Assembly (NCBI GenBank): GCA_017792465.1
Contig: CP051234.1
Coordinates: 4,248,501-4,312,500, forward strand
DNA: 64,000 nucleotides
Direction: 5' to 3'
Origin: Filomicrobium sp.
GTDB taxonomy: Bacteria > Pseudomonadota > Alphaproteobacteria > Rhizobiales > Hyphomicrobiaceae
Part shown: piece after piece, positions 36,852 to 44,781 of the stretch
Numbering within the stretch: the first letter of the stretch is position 1
How the letters are laid out: each line of letters opens with the position of its first letter
Program-made: the position numbers and the translations under genes
Notes under the pieces: generated by a model
Databases searched by the model: none
What the model saw: the letters and a program-made list of their open reading frames with translations, nothing else
Told to the model about the DNA's origin: nothing

Positions 36852-38228
36852 TCAGCTTGCGACGGAAGCCAATGCGCCTTCGAAGTCGATGACCTTGCCT
36901 TTTACACTGGCAGCGTACTTTTCGGCTTCTTTCTTGCGAAGGAAGGCGGCGTACTTGCCGTCAGGAGCCTGCACGTAGACGGCGGTCTTGCCGAAGAGCT
37001 TCAGGCCTGTCTCTTTGTCGTAGACGTAGGTGGCGTTGAGCTTCTGGCCGACAGCGTTGAACTCGGCGACAGCTTTGAGGAATTCGCCCAAGCTTGGATA
37101 GGTCGAGATGCCTTCGCGGGCATGCCAGATTTCCATCGGAAGTTTGGCGTTGGCTTCGACAGGATCGACGATCGTTGCCTTCGCTTTTTCGTAGTCTGCG
37201 CCGAGTTCCTTGAAGGCTGCTTTGACATACTTCTCGGTGATCCAGGCGTCGAAATCGAGCGGTGGAATGGCTTTCTCGCGGACCAGGACGCCGTGGTTGA
37301 ATTTGAGAGCTTCAACCCATTTGTCCTTGATGCTTGGTTCGAGCGTGAGGTGACCGCCTTTGGAGAAGTAGAGGTAGAGAACTTCTTTCTCGACGCCGGT
37401 CCATTTCTCCATCATTTCGGTTGCTTTGATCGGATCGGCTTCGATCCATTTTCCGGCTTCGTAGACCGCCTTGATGAAAGCCGTTACGACCTCTGGGTAT
37501 TTTTCTGCAAAGTCCTGGCGGACGACGACGCCGTGCAAGTAAGGAACGCCGGCTTCGCTGCCGTCATAGATCTTACGGCCAGTGCCGCGGAATTCCATGA
37601 GTTCCGACCAGGGGCAGAAGTCGGAGTGAGCGTCGATCTTGCCGGCTGCGATGTTCGCTGCACCGACAGCAGGGCTCTGGTTCTTGAGCTGGATTTTGGA
37701 AACCGGCAGTTTTTCGTCTTGCAGGGCTTTGAGAAGCATGCCCCATGCGGCGCTGCCAACAGGGGTTGAAACCGATTTGCCTTCGAGTTGCGAGAATTCG
37801 TAGATGTCGGACTTGACTGGTACGACGATCGCGTTGCCGGAGCCCTTAAGGTTATAGCCGGTGCCTGCGACGTAGAGTGTGCGCAGAGAGTCGGTTGCCT
37901 GGAATTTGGCGCCGTTGACGATCAGCGGGTAGTCACCCATGACGCCGAAGTTCAGTTTGTTGGCCAGCATCTGGTTGGTGATGGGGCCGCCGGAGGAATA
38001 GTCACTCCAGCTGATGTCGTATTTGACGTCTTTGTATTTGCCGTCTTTGGGAAGGTGCTTTTCGAGAAGCTTCAGCTCCTTGATCACGATCCCGGCGGTA
38101 TAGGTGTCGGTACACATACTTTGGTGACCAACAGCGATCCTGATTGTTTCGGCGGCTTGGAGGGTAGTTGCCGAGGCTGCGGTGAGGATCGCGGCGGCTG
38201 CGAGGGTGGACCTCAATTTGTTGCGCAT
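36852..38228 (-). CDS. ABC substrate-binding protein with NosL-like tail
   Basis: 458 residues, longer than the roughly 320 of SsuA/TauA. A signal peptide (STLAAAAILTAASATTLQAA) is followed by an NMT1/NrtA-like binding domain: IRIAVGHQSMCTDTYTAG, SGGPITNQMLANKLNFGVMG, GSAAWGMLLKAL. The last 80 or so residues are different: YVYDKETGLKLFGKTAVYV, then GKYAAFLRKKEAEKYAASV and GKVIDFEGAL, which resemble the C-terminus of NosL, a periplasmic copper protein of nitrous oxide reductase maturation. The tail match is from pattern memory. A sigma-54 promoter lies upstream. Confidence 0.85.
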   Translation of the reverse strand: MRNKLRSTLAAAAILTAASATTLQAAETIRIAVGHQSMCTDTYTAGIVIKELKLLEKHLPKDGKYKDVKYDISWSDYSSGGPITNQMLANKLNFGVMGDYPLIVNGAKFQATDSLRTLYVAGTGYNLKGSGNAIVVPVKSDIYEFSQLEGKSVSTPVGSAAWGMLLKALQDEKLPVSKIQLKNQSPAVGAANIAAGKIDAHSDFCPWSELMEFRGTGRKIYDGSEAGVPYLHGVVVRQDFAEKYPEVVTAFIKAVYEAGKWIEADPIKATEMMEKWTGVEKEVLYLYFSKGGHLTLEPSIKDKWVEALKFNHGVLVREKAIPPLDFDAWITEKYVKAAFKELGADYEKAKATIVDPVEANAKLPMEIWHAREGISTYPSLGEFLKAVAEFNAVGQKLNATYVYDKETGLKLFGKTAVYVQAPDGKYAAFLRKKEAEKYAASVKGKVIDFEGALASVAS

Positions 38229-38281
38229 TGACTGCTCCCTTGGCTCAATGGCTTCTTGTCTTAAAGGACGTTAAGGAAGCG

Positions 38282-38296
38282 GCAATGGCCGTGCCA
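38282..38296 (-). promoter_or_regulatory. Sigma-54 promoter
   Basis: On the minus strand the sequence is TGGCACGGCCATTGC, matching the RpoN consensus TGGCACG-N4-TTGC with the invariant GG and GC ten bases apart. The predicted start of transcription is near 38271, giving a leader of about 43 nt before the ATG at 38228. Confidence 0.7.
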
Positions 38297-38488
38297 AATC
38301 AGTAGTCAGTGTCTCGGATTTTTCATAAGGCATTGGTTTTGAATGTTTAATCTATGTCGCTTTGCAATATTAATTCGATGACTGATGTCGAGTTTAAGGT
38401 TGTTGGCTGGGCGCAATGATTAGCTTTTAGGCAGCGCTTTTCAGGTGCGCAAAATTGAGATAGGACAAGGTGGTAAGGTAACTTTTGG

Positions 38489-38505
38489 CCTAATCACCGA
38501 TTAGG
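38489..38505. promoter_or_regulatory. Inverted repeat, possible operator or enhancer site
   Basis: CCTAATC-ACC-GATTAGG, a perfect 7-bp inverted repeat with a 3-bp centre. It lies about 190 bp upstream of the sigma-54 site, the usual distance for an activator site, and about 130 bp after the GntR gene. No T run follows, so a terminator is less likely. Confidence 0.45.
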
Positions 38506-38634
38506 TCGAAAGGCGCGTTCGGCTGGCTTTCGCAAAGGCAAAACCACGTCCGAAATCTAGCGCTCCAGCCGCGGAGAATTCCAGGCAGAGATCGCCAGCC
38601 AATCAGGTTGTTTCGTGAGAGAATGGGTCGGGGT

Positions 38635-39390
38635 TCACCACCGACCGAGGCGGGCTTTGAAGGCCATTGCGTCAAGACGCGAATAGATGAGCTCGAAGGC
38701 CAACGGGCGGCCGTTGTTGTCGAACGTTAGGCGGCGCAGGCGCAACAAAGGCTTGCCGGGTTCGGCGCCTAGAAATTTGGCATGTTCGGGTGACGCGTCG
38801 TCGACATCCAGAACAACGTCGGCATAGCCAAGCTCCAATCCCATGCGCTGTTCCATCAGCAAGAAGACGTCTTCCTGACCGAGGTTGAGCACCATCAGCT
38901 TGCGGCCGATGTCGATGGGGTAATAGCTGATGTCGAGAGATATGGAGGTTCCGCCGGCCATGCGCGTGCGGCCGATGCGGGTGACAAGAGAGCCGTTGTC
39001 GACTTGCAGCGCTTCGGTGACGAGCGGTTCGGGGACGACCTCGATGAGCTCCACGACATTCGAGTGTGTCTCGACGCCGAGAGGGGCCATCATTTCGCCG
39101 AAGCTCTGCAACCGTTCGAGACTTGCCGTGGCGCGGAAATGGCTGACGAAATAACCCTTGCCTCGGCGGGCTTCGACGATGCCGGTGCGGCGCAGTTCGT
39201 CGAAGGCTTGGCGCGCGGTGACGCGGCTGACACCAAACAGCTCCATGACTTCGTGTTCGCTGGGGAGCTGCTGGCCGGAGCCGAATTCACCACTCGCGAT
39301 GCGTTCCGTCAGCCAATTGCGAATGGTGATGTATTTGAGCGTGCGGCCGGGAGAGCTGACATTTTTCGCGCCTGGTTTTGGATTTGCCAT
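38635..39390 (-). CDS. GntR-family regulator, HutC/UTRA type
   Basis: 251 residues from the ATG at 39390; the frame is open to 39681 but the earlier residues do not look like protein. The N-terminal winged helix is LTERIASGEFGSGQQLPSEHEVMELFGVSRVTARQAFDELRRTG. The C-terminal effector domain is of UTRA type (RLQSFGEMMAPLG, VTRIGRTRMAGGTSISLDISYYP, LRRLTFDNNGRPLAFELIYSR). Such proteins repress catabolic or uptake genes until a small ligand binds. It is between the HEAT gene and the transporter genes, so it may control one or both. Confidence 0.9.
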   Translation of the reverse strand: MANPKPGAKNVSSPGRTLKYITIRNWLTERIASGEFGSGQQLPSEHEVMELFGVSRVTARQAFDELRRTGIVEARRGKGYFVSHFRATASLERLQSFGEMMAPLGVETHSNVVELIEVVPEPLVTEALQVDNGSLVTRIGRTRMAGGTSISLDISYYPIDIGRKLMVLNLGQEDVFLLMEQRMGLELGYADVVLDVDDASPEHAKFLGAEPGKPLLRLRRLTFDNNGRPLAFELIYSRLDAMAFKARLGRW

Positions 39391-39442
39391 CGGCGATATT
39401 GAACCTCTCTCGTCCGTCAGATCCGAGTTGCAGTTCGGGCGA

Positions 39443-40432
39443 TCAGCTGGTTGCCGCCGGGTCGCTGTCCTTATTGGCAGCGATGCGATCGAGTGCCCAA
39501 CGGACGTTCTTGCGGACGTCGGGATCGGGATCGTCGGCGTGCGGTTCGAGGTATTTTGCGCCTTCGGGCGATGCGATCTCGCCGAGTGCTGCGGCGGCTT
39601 CCTTGCGCAGGTTAGGGGCTTGATCGTGGTTGAGGCCCGGAGCGATGAGGTCGACGGCGTCGGTGACGTGGAGTTGGCCAAGGCTGCGGGTGGCTTTCCA
39701 GCGGACCTGCCAGAACTCGTCGGTCATGATGTCCATCAGCGCTTTGGCCGCCTCTGGTTTCTCTTCGCCCTTGCCGAGCGTTTCGGCGGCGATCTCGCGA
39801 ACCTGCCAATCCTTGTCGCCGGTGGCCTGGATGATCGTATCCTGTGCCGTCTTGAGTTGTGAGAACGACAACGCACTGACTGCGGCGCGGCGAACGGATG
39901 CGTCGTCGTCCTGGGTTGCCGATTTCAGTGCCGGAATGGCTTCTTCCATTTTCAGGAAGCCGATGACACCGACGGCTTCGGCTCGAACCTGGGCTTCCTT
40001 ATCGCCGAGTGCGCCGAGTGCGACTTTGAGTGTATCGGGGCGGCGCAGCTCTTTCAGGGCCCGCAAGGCTGAAGCGCGGACGAATGCGTTTTCGTTGGCG
40101 ACCAGTGGCAGGAGCGGATCGGCGGATGCGGGGTCTTTGAGTTCGGCAGCGGAGATCGAGGCGGCCTTGGCAACTTCGACTTCCGGATCGAGAAGTGCTT
40201 TGGCGAGCGCTGCGGCTGCCTCAGGTCCATCGTATTCACCCAGCGAAACAGCGACCTGAGTGCGCACGCCGGCATCGGTGTCGTCGAGGCTCTTCAAAAG
40301 CAGGGCGATGGCGCCAGCTTCACCAAAATCGCCAAGCTCCATGACGGCGACCCGGCGTTCGCCCGGATCCGCGGAGGCAAGGCGATCCTCGAAATCTTCA
40401 AGTTCGCCATAAGCTTCAAATAATTCTGACAT
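39443..40432 (-). CDS. HEAT-repeat (PBS-lyase type) protein
   Basis: 329 residues from MSELFEAYGELEDFEDRL at 40432. The whole protein is a string of about nine HEAT-like repeats of roughly 31 residues, for example VRASALRALKELRRPDTLKV, VRAEAVGVIGFLKMEEAIPA, VRRAAVSALSFSQLK and VRWKATRSLGQL. Such solenoids act as protein-binding scaffolds, and close relatives attach or protect bilins or metal centres. No signal peptide is seen, so it is cytoplasmic. It follows the ferredoxin gene by 35 bp and is likely made with it and the flavoprotein. A scaffold or maturation role is inference. Confidence 0.85.
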   Translation of the reverse strand: MSELFEAYGELEDFEDRLASADPGERRVAVMELGDFGEAGAIALLLKSLDDTDAGVRTQVAVSLGEYDGPEAAAALAKALLDPEVEVAKAASISAAELKDPASADPLLPLVANENAFVRASALRALKELRRPDTLKVALGALGDKEAQVRAEAVGVIGFLKMEEAIPALKSATQDDDASVRRAAVSALSFSQLKTAQDTIIQATGDKDWQVREIAAETLGKGEEKPEAAKALMDIMTDEFWQVRWKATRSLGQLHVTDAVDLIAPGLNHDQAPNLRKEAAAALGEIASPEGAKYLEPHADDPDPDVRKNVRWALDRIAANKDSDPAATS

Positions 40433-40467
40433 TGGGTGCGCCCTCGCGGATCTGAGCCTTGTTGGTC

Positions 40468-40701
40468 TTATTTCAACAAATAGGGAATGTTGACGGTGAC
40501 TGCTTGCGTCGGGCAGTCGGCCGCGCAAGGCATGCAGTACCAGCATTCATCATAGGCCATATAGGCTTTGTTGGTCATTTCGCTAATGCGCAGGACGTCG
40601 AGAGGGCACACATCGACACAGACGCGGCAGCCTTTTTCGGCAATGCACTTGTCGTTGTCGACGACAACAGGGACGGTACTTGGTTGGGTTGCTAGAGGCA
40701 T
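40468..40701 (-). CDS. AprB-like 2x[4Fe-4S] ferredoxin
   Basis: 77 residues. Eight cysteines form two cluster motifs: Cys19-X5-Cys25-X2-Cys28-X3-Cys32-Pro and Cys53-X2-Cys56-X2-Cys59-X3-Cys63-Pro. The segment MAYDECWYCMPCAADCP resembles AprB, the electron-carrying subunit of APS reductase. The long C-terminal tail by which AprB wraps around AprA is missing, and the protein is about half the usual length. It probably passes electrons to or from the flavoprotein encoded upstream, with 147 bp of non-coding DNA between the genes. Confidence 0.88.
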   Translation of the reverse strand: MPLATQPSTVPVVVDNDKCIAEKGCRVCVDVCPLDVLRISEMTNKAYMAYDECWYCMPCAADCPTQAVTVNIPYLLK

Positions 40702-40848
40702 ACGGGCTTCTCCGTTTTCCTTGTCATATGTTTATCACGACCGCGTTCGGGCAAGGACATTGGAAATCGCTTGCGATGGCTCTTGCGGTCCTGGTGCGCC
40801 GGGGAGGTTGCGCCGTTCCCCGAGCGCTCTTGATCGTGAAGGCTGCTG

Positions 40849-42591
40849 TTACTCGCCGGCGGCGACGCGCTGTTTGTCGTAGAGATCTTTTTCGTCCTCT
40901 GCGATCGGCACGACGTAATCCTCGATGGCCTTCTTTTCGGACGCCATCTTGCCGTCGACCTTGCCAAGGAGCGTGTGGCAGAACCAGTTCTCGTTGTCCT
41001 TTTCAGGATAGTCGGTGCGCAGGTGGTAAAGGCCCCAGCGGCTTTCGGTTCGGTAGAGCGAAGCGTGGGCGGCCATGTCGGCGCAGTCGAGGATCGAGGC
41101 GGCTTCCAGTGAACGCATCAGTTCGTGAGCGTTGCGGACCATCATGCCCTGTTCGAGATCCTCGCGGACTTCTGCGAAACGCGCCTGACCGAGTTCGAAC
41201 TTCTTGGTGACTTTCGGCGGCTGCAGGTAGTCGTTCACGAGGCGGCGTGTCTTATACTCGATCTGGTTTGGCGGGATGCCGTCTTCGCGTTTCGTCGGCG
41301 CCATGACGCGTTCTTTTTCGACAGCGACGTCCGCGGCGTCGAAGTCGGCCCAGTCGACTTCATTGCAATACTCGGCGGCGTGTTCGCCGGCGACTGCGCC
41401 GTTGGTGAAGGCACCGAGCATGTAGTTGTGCGGAACGCTTGCCATATCGCCGGCTGCGTATAGGCCAGGGACGGTGGTTCGCGCGAAGTCATCGACGAAG
41501 ACGCCCGAAGCACTGTGGCCGGAACAGAAACCGATTTCGGAGATGTGCATCTCGACCATGTCTTTGGCGTAGTCGGTCTTGCGGTTTTCGTGGAAGTCAC
41601 CGCGGGTTGGACGCTCGACGTTGTGCAAGGTCTTCGCGATTTCTGCGACGGTCTTTTCGTGCAGGTGGTTCATCTTGAGGAAGACCGGGCCCTTGCCGGA
41701 CTGCAGCTCGTTGAAGAACTCCAGCATCATCTGGCCGGACCAGTAATCGCATTCGATAAAGCGCTCGCCCTTGTTGTTGGCGGTGTAGGCTCCGAACGGT
41801 CCGGCGACGTAGGCGCAGGCCGGTCCGTTGTAATCCTTGATGAGCGGGTTGATCTGGAAGCACTCGAGGTTCGCGAGCTTGGCGCCGGCGTGATAGGCCA
41901 TGGCGTAGCCGTCGCCCGAGTTGGCGGCGTTTTCATAGGTGCCGTAGAGGTAGCCGGACGTTGGCAGGCCGAGGCGGCCGGCAGCCCCCATACACAAGAT
42001 CACAGCCTTGGCGCGGATGACGAGAAATTCGCCGTTGCGCGTGTTGACGCCGATGGCGCCGGCAACGCGACCGTCTTTGGCGGTGAGGAGCCGGGTCGCC
42101 ATGTAGCGGTTGGAAATCAGCAGGCGGGCGCGGCGCAGCTGACGGTAAAGCGCGCGCTTGACGGTTTCGCCGTTGGGCATCGGCAGAACGTAGGTACCGA
42201 TGTGGTGCACCTTCTTGACGTCGAAGTCGCCGTTTTCGTTTTTCAGAAAGCGGATGCCGAAGCTGTCGAGTTCCTGGATGATGTCGTAGCAGTTCTCGGC
42301 ATACTTCAAGACCGGCTTCTGATCGACGATGCCGTCGTTGGCGATGGTGATTTCCTTGACGTATTGCTCGGGCGTCGCATAGCCGGGGATGACCGCGTTG
42401 TTGAGGCCGTCCATACCCATCGAAATAGCGCCGGACCGTTTGACGTTGGCCTTTTCGAGAAGAATGACCTTGGCGTCAGGGTTCTTCTGCTTGGCCTTCA
42501 GCGCCGCCATCGGCCCTGCCGTGCCGCCTCCGATGACGAGCACATCGCATTTGACTTCAGACATATCGTCAAGGATCGCATCCATAGTCAT
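40849..42591 (-). CDS. AprA/fumarate-reductase-like flavoprotein
   Basis: 580 residues. The FAD-binding start is VKCDVLVIGGGTAGPMAA, and the active-site-side segment KRSGAISMGMDGLNN carries RSGA, the AprA form, where succinate dehydrogenase has RSHT with covalent FAD. Later come VPGLYAAGDMASVPHNYMLG and, in the C-terminal helical domain, ESRWGLYHLRTDYPEKDNENW, again AprA-like. It is shorter than true AprA (usually above 600). The start lies 3 bp after the DUF971 stop, so the two are coupled. The reaction is unknown; annotation as APS reductase would be over-reading. Confidence 0.88.
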   Translation of the reverse strand: MTMDAILDDMSEVKCDVLVIGGGTAGPMAALKAKQKNPDAKVILLEKANVKRSGAISMGMDGLNNAVIPGYATPEQYVKEITIANDGIVDQKPVLKYAENCYDIIQELDSFGIRFLKNENGDFDVKKVHHIGTYVLPMPNGETVKRALYRQLRRARLLISNRYMATRLLTAKDGRVAGAIGVNTRNGEFLVIRAKAVILCMGAAGRLGLPTSGYLYGTYENAANSGDGYAMAYHAGAKLANLECFQINPLIKDYNGPACAYVAGPFGAYTANNKGERFIECDYWSGQMMLEFFNELQSGKGPVFLKMNHLHEKTVAEIAKTLHNVERPTRGDFHENRKTDYAKDMVEMHISEIGFCSGHSASGVFVDDFARTTVPGLYAAGDMASVPHNYMLGAFTNGAVAGEHAAEYCNEVDWADFDAADVAVEKERVMAPTKREDGIPPNQIEYKTRRLVNDYLQPPKVTKKFELGQARFAEVREDLEQGMMVRNAHELMRSLEAASILDCADMAAHASLYRTESRWGLYHLRTDYPEKDNENWFCHTLLGKVDGKMASEKKAIEDYVVPIAEDEKDLYDKQRVAAGE

Positions 42592-42594
42592 CTC

Positions 42595-42987
42595 TTAGTG
42601 TCCTTCTTGGTGGAATTCGTTCGCGCGGTCGGTCTCGTCGACGCGGGGTGTCAGAAAGGCTTCGAGGGTCGGACGTGCGGCAAGCTTCGCGAGGTAGCCC
42701 CAGGGATAGACGCCGCGGTCGTGACCGTCGGAAAATGCAAGGTTCAAGGCGTAATTCCCGATTGGGAACGCGTTCGTGAGGGACAGCGCGGGATCGCCGG
42801 AAGACGTTCTTCCATCGAGCCGACGACGCCGTCCTGCCGCAGAGGGGCAGTTGCTCCATAAGGTCTCGGCATCGACTTTCGTTGAGCTGCCGTCCTGCCA
42901 GTCGAGCACGAGCCAGCGTCCATTCGACGAAAGGCTGAACGATCGTGGTGGCTTGGCCGCAAAATCTGGGGTGTCTGGTATACTCAT
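42595..42987 (-). CDS. DUF971 protein
   Basis: 130 residues from MSIPDTPDFAAKPP at 42987; the frame is open to 43026. The DUF971 fold is recognised by SLSSNGRWLVLDWQDGSS, a CP near the first helix (TLWSNCPSAAGRRRR), FPIGNYALNLAFSDGHDRG and VYPWGYL. The same fold forms the N-terminal domain of gamma-butyrobetaine hydroxylases, and stand-alone copies often lie beside Fe-S maturation or redox genes. Its coupling to the flavoprotein points to a helper role in this redox unit. It is the first gene of the minus-strand cluster. Confidence 0.85.
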   Translation of the reverse strand: MSIPDTPDFAAKPPRSFSLSSNGRWLVLDWQDGSSTKVDAETLWSNCPSAAGRRRRLDGRTSSGDPALSLTNAFPIGNYALNLAFSDGHDRGVYPWGYLAKLAARPTLEAFLTPRVDETDRANEFHQEGH

Positions 42988-43099
42988 GCCGGCAGCATCG
43001 CGACCTAGACGGAAGGGCGAAAGCAACTAATTGTCATTCGTCATTCGCAACACGGAATTGCTGTGAAATTGTCTCCCGTAGTGGAAGTCTTTTTGGTTG

Positions 43100-43115
43100 C
43101 GTCAATTTGTTGACG
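43100..43115. promoter_or_regulatory. Palindrome in divergent promoter region
   Basis: CGTCAA-TTTG-TTGACG, 6-bp arms and a 4-bp centre, between the DUF971 and ferredoxin-NADP reductase genes. It is placed to control both, but the arms are in the opposite order to a Crp/Fnr box. Confidence 0.4.
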
Positions 43116-43189
43116 GACAGCCCCAGAGCGTTTGTGGGAATAACGCGCAACAGCAATACTTATCCTTACGTCCACCGGGAAATTCGATC

Positions 43190-43972
43190 ATGAGCAGCTT
43201 CAACGGTTTTAACGAAGAGACAGTCCTCGACATTAAGCACTGGACCGACACGCTATTCAGTTTCCGAACGACGCGTGCCGATTCATTCAGGTATGAGAAC
43301 GGTCAGTTCACGATGATCGGGCTGGAAGTCGAAGGTAAACCGTTGGTGCGGGCTTACTCCATGGTTAGCCCGAACTACGATGAGACGCTTGAATGGTTTT
43401 CGATCAAGGTACCGGACGGGCCTTTGACGTCGCGTTTGCAGCACATCAAGGAAGGCGACCGGATACTCATCAGCAAAAAGCCTGTTGGCACGCTGATTAT
43501 TGATAACCTGGAGCCGGGCAAGACTTTGTATCTTCTCAGCACCGGGACGGGGCTAGCGCCGTTCATGTCGATTATTCGCGACCCCAACACCTACGAGCGC
43601 TTCGAGCGGGTCGTTTTGGTGCACGGTTGCCGGACGGTTGCCGAACTCGCCTATGGAGAGCTCATTACCAAGGAATTGCCGGAGCATGAGTACATCGGCG
43701 AGGATGTGCGTGAGAAACTGATCTATTATCCGACGGTGACGCGCGAGCCGTTCGTCAACAGAGGGCGGGTCACCGATCTCATCGAATCGGGGAAAATTTT
43801 CAGCGATCTCGGGTTGCCGGAGCTGTCGGTCGAGAACGACCGCGTGATGCTGTGCGGCAATCCCGACCTGATCACCGACATGCGCAAAATTCTCGAGGAT
43901 CGCGGCTTTGTCGAGGGCACCAGTGGGAAGCCTGCGACTTATGTCATCGAGAAGGCGTTTGTTGAGAAATAA
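43190..43972 (+). CDS. fpr: Ferredoxin-NADP reductase
   Basis: 260 residues from the ATG at 43190 (the frame is open to 43097). Fpr moves electrons between NADPH and ferredoxin or flavodoxin. The FAD motif is RAYSMVSPNY, preceded by FRYENGQFTMIGL; the NADP-binding part shows LLSTGTGLAPFMSIIRDP, VLVHGCRTVAELAY and MLCGNPDLITDM. The C-terminus YVIEKAFVEK matches the bacterial subclass. It is divergent from the flavoprotein/ferredoxin cluster and is a natural electron source for that ferredoxin, although Fpr is also widespread in general metabolism. Confidence 0.95.
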   Translation: MSSFNGFNEETVLDIKHWTDTLFSFRTTRADSFRYENGQFTMIGLEVEGKPLVRAYSMVSPNYDETLEWFSIKVPDGPLTSRLQHIKEGDRILISKKPVGTLIIDNLEPGKTLYLLSTGTGLAPFMSIIRDPNTYERFERVVLVHGCRTVAELAYGELITKELPEHEYIGEDVREKLIYYPTVTREPFVNRGRVTDLIESGKIFSDLGLPELSVENDRVMLCGNPDLITDMRKILEDRGFVEGTSGKPATYVIEKAFVEK

Positions 43973-44127
43973 GCTGCTCTCAGCCGCTTGAATTGGGACG
44001 TGGTTGAGCGATTCTATGCAGTAATCATGCACAGCTTCAGCTTGCGGTCATTCGCCGGCCCAGTTGTCTTCTTCCGTGCACCTAAGTATTCCCGAGTCGT
44101 GAATCATTTGGCTCGGGAGGGGCGATT

Positions 44128-44781
44128 ATGGCGCGCGGCCAAATTAGGCGCCCACTGGCTGGGTTTGGCCTTCTTATTCTCATCAGCGTTCTGGTGGGCT
44201 GTGCGGGATTACCCAAGCCGCAGATCTCCGCAGGTTTAAGAGATCAGTATCACATCGCTTCGATCGTAGCGGAAACGCCTACCAATGCCGAACTCTGGTG
44301 GGGGGACGCGGAGCGGGAACTGGCCGCCAAAGAAGGCGTGATCTTCAATGACAACGGCGACGGAAAGGCAATTTCGCAGGAAGAATTTGCTGCGCTGCCG
44401 AAAACACGCGCCTATGTGGGACAAAAGATTGCCGGGATCGTCAAAGATGGCGTGAAGCCGAAGGTCGATGGGGCGCTGCACGGGGCGAAATCGGCAAATC
44501 TGAAGTTCCAGGTGCGCAAGCTATTCATCGCCTCCGCAGCTCAGCGGGTGATCGTTGGCGGCGTGCATCAGCTCATCGTCGATGCCTGGCTCGCCGATGC
44601 TGCGACCGGCCAGGAACTGACGCCGCGACAAATGTTCTCTGTTGCTGTTGGCGGCGGCGGTGGCGTGGTTGGCGTGCTGACCGATCAGGTTATCAACTCG
44701 GTGATGAACGATCCTGTCTACCGGCTTGCAGACCAGGTCGGCCTGAAAACACGGGCCTGGCTGGTCCCAGACGCGACCTGA
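44128..44781 (+). CDS. Hypothetical lipoprotein with EF-hand-like loop
   Basis: 217 residues with GGGAGGGG upstream. The signal sequence ends in a lipobox with Cys25 (ISVLVGCAG). A single EF-hand-like loop is seen at 74-85 (NDNGDGKAISQE, then EF), with acidic or amide residues at positions 1, 3, 5 and 12. The C-terminal half is helical with a Gly run (AVGGGGGVVGVLTDQVIN). I do not know the family. It stands between the fpr and tuf genes and seems a separate unit. Confidence 0.7.
   Translation: MARGQIRRPLAGFGLLILISVLVGCAGLPKPQISAGLRDQYHIASIVAETPTNAELWWGDAERELAAKEGVIFNDNGDGKAISQEEFAALPKTRAYVGQKIAGIVKDGVKPKVDGALHGAKSANLKFQVRKLFIASAAQRVIVGGVHQLIVDAWLADAATGQELTPRQMFSVAVGGGGGVVGVLTDQVINSVMNDPVYRLADQVGLKTRAWLVPDAT

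Larger units (their letters stand above)
38229..38634. other. Promoter region between regulator and transporter genes
   Basis: About 400 bp, AT-richer than its flanks, downstream of the GntR gene and upstream of the binding-protein gene. It holds the sigma-54 site and an inverted repeat listed separately. No gene is seen. Confidence 0.6.

Noticed and set aside
40468-42591. Classical dissimilatory APS reductase AprAB
   Set aside because: Both proteins are too short, the AprB tail is missing, and no sat, aprM or qmo gene accompanies them.
41515-42861. 448-codon plus-strand frame over the flavoprotein gene
   Set aside because: Antisense shadow; Gly/Val/Asp-rich translation with no family pattern.
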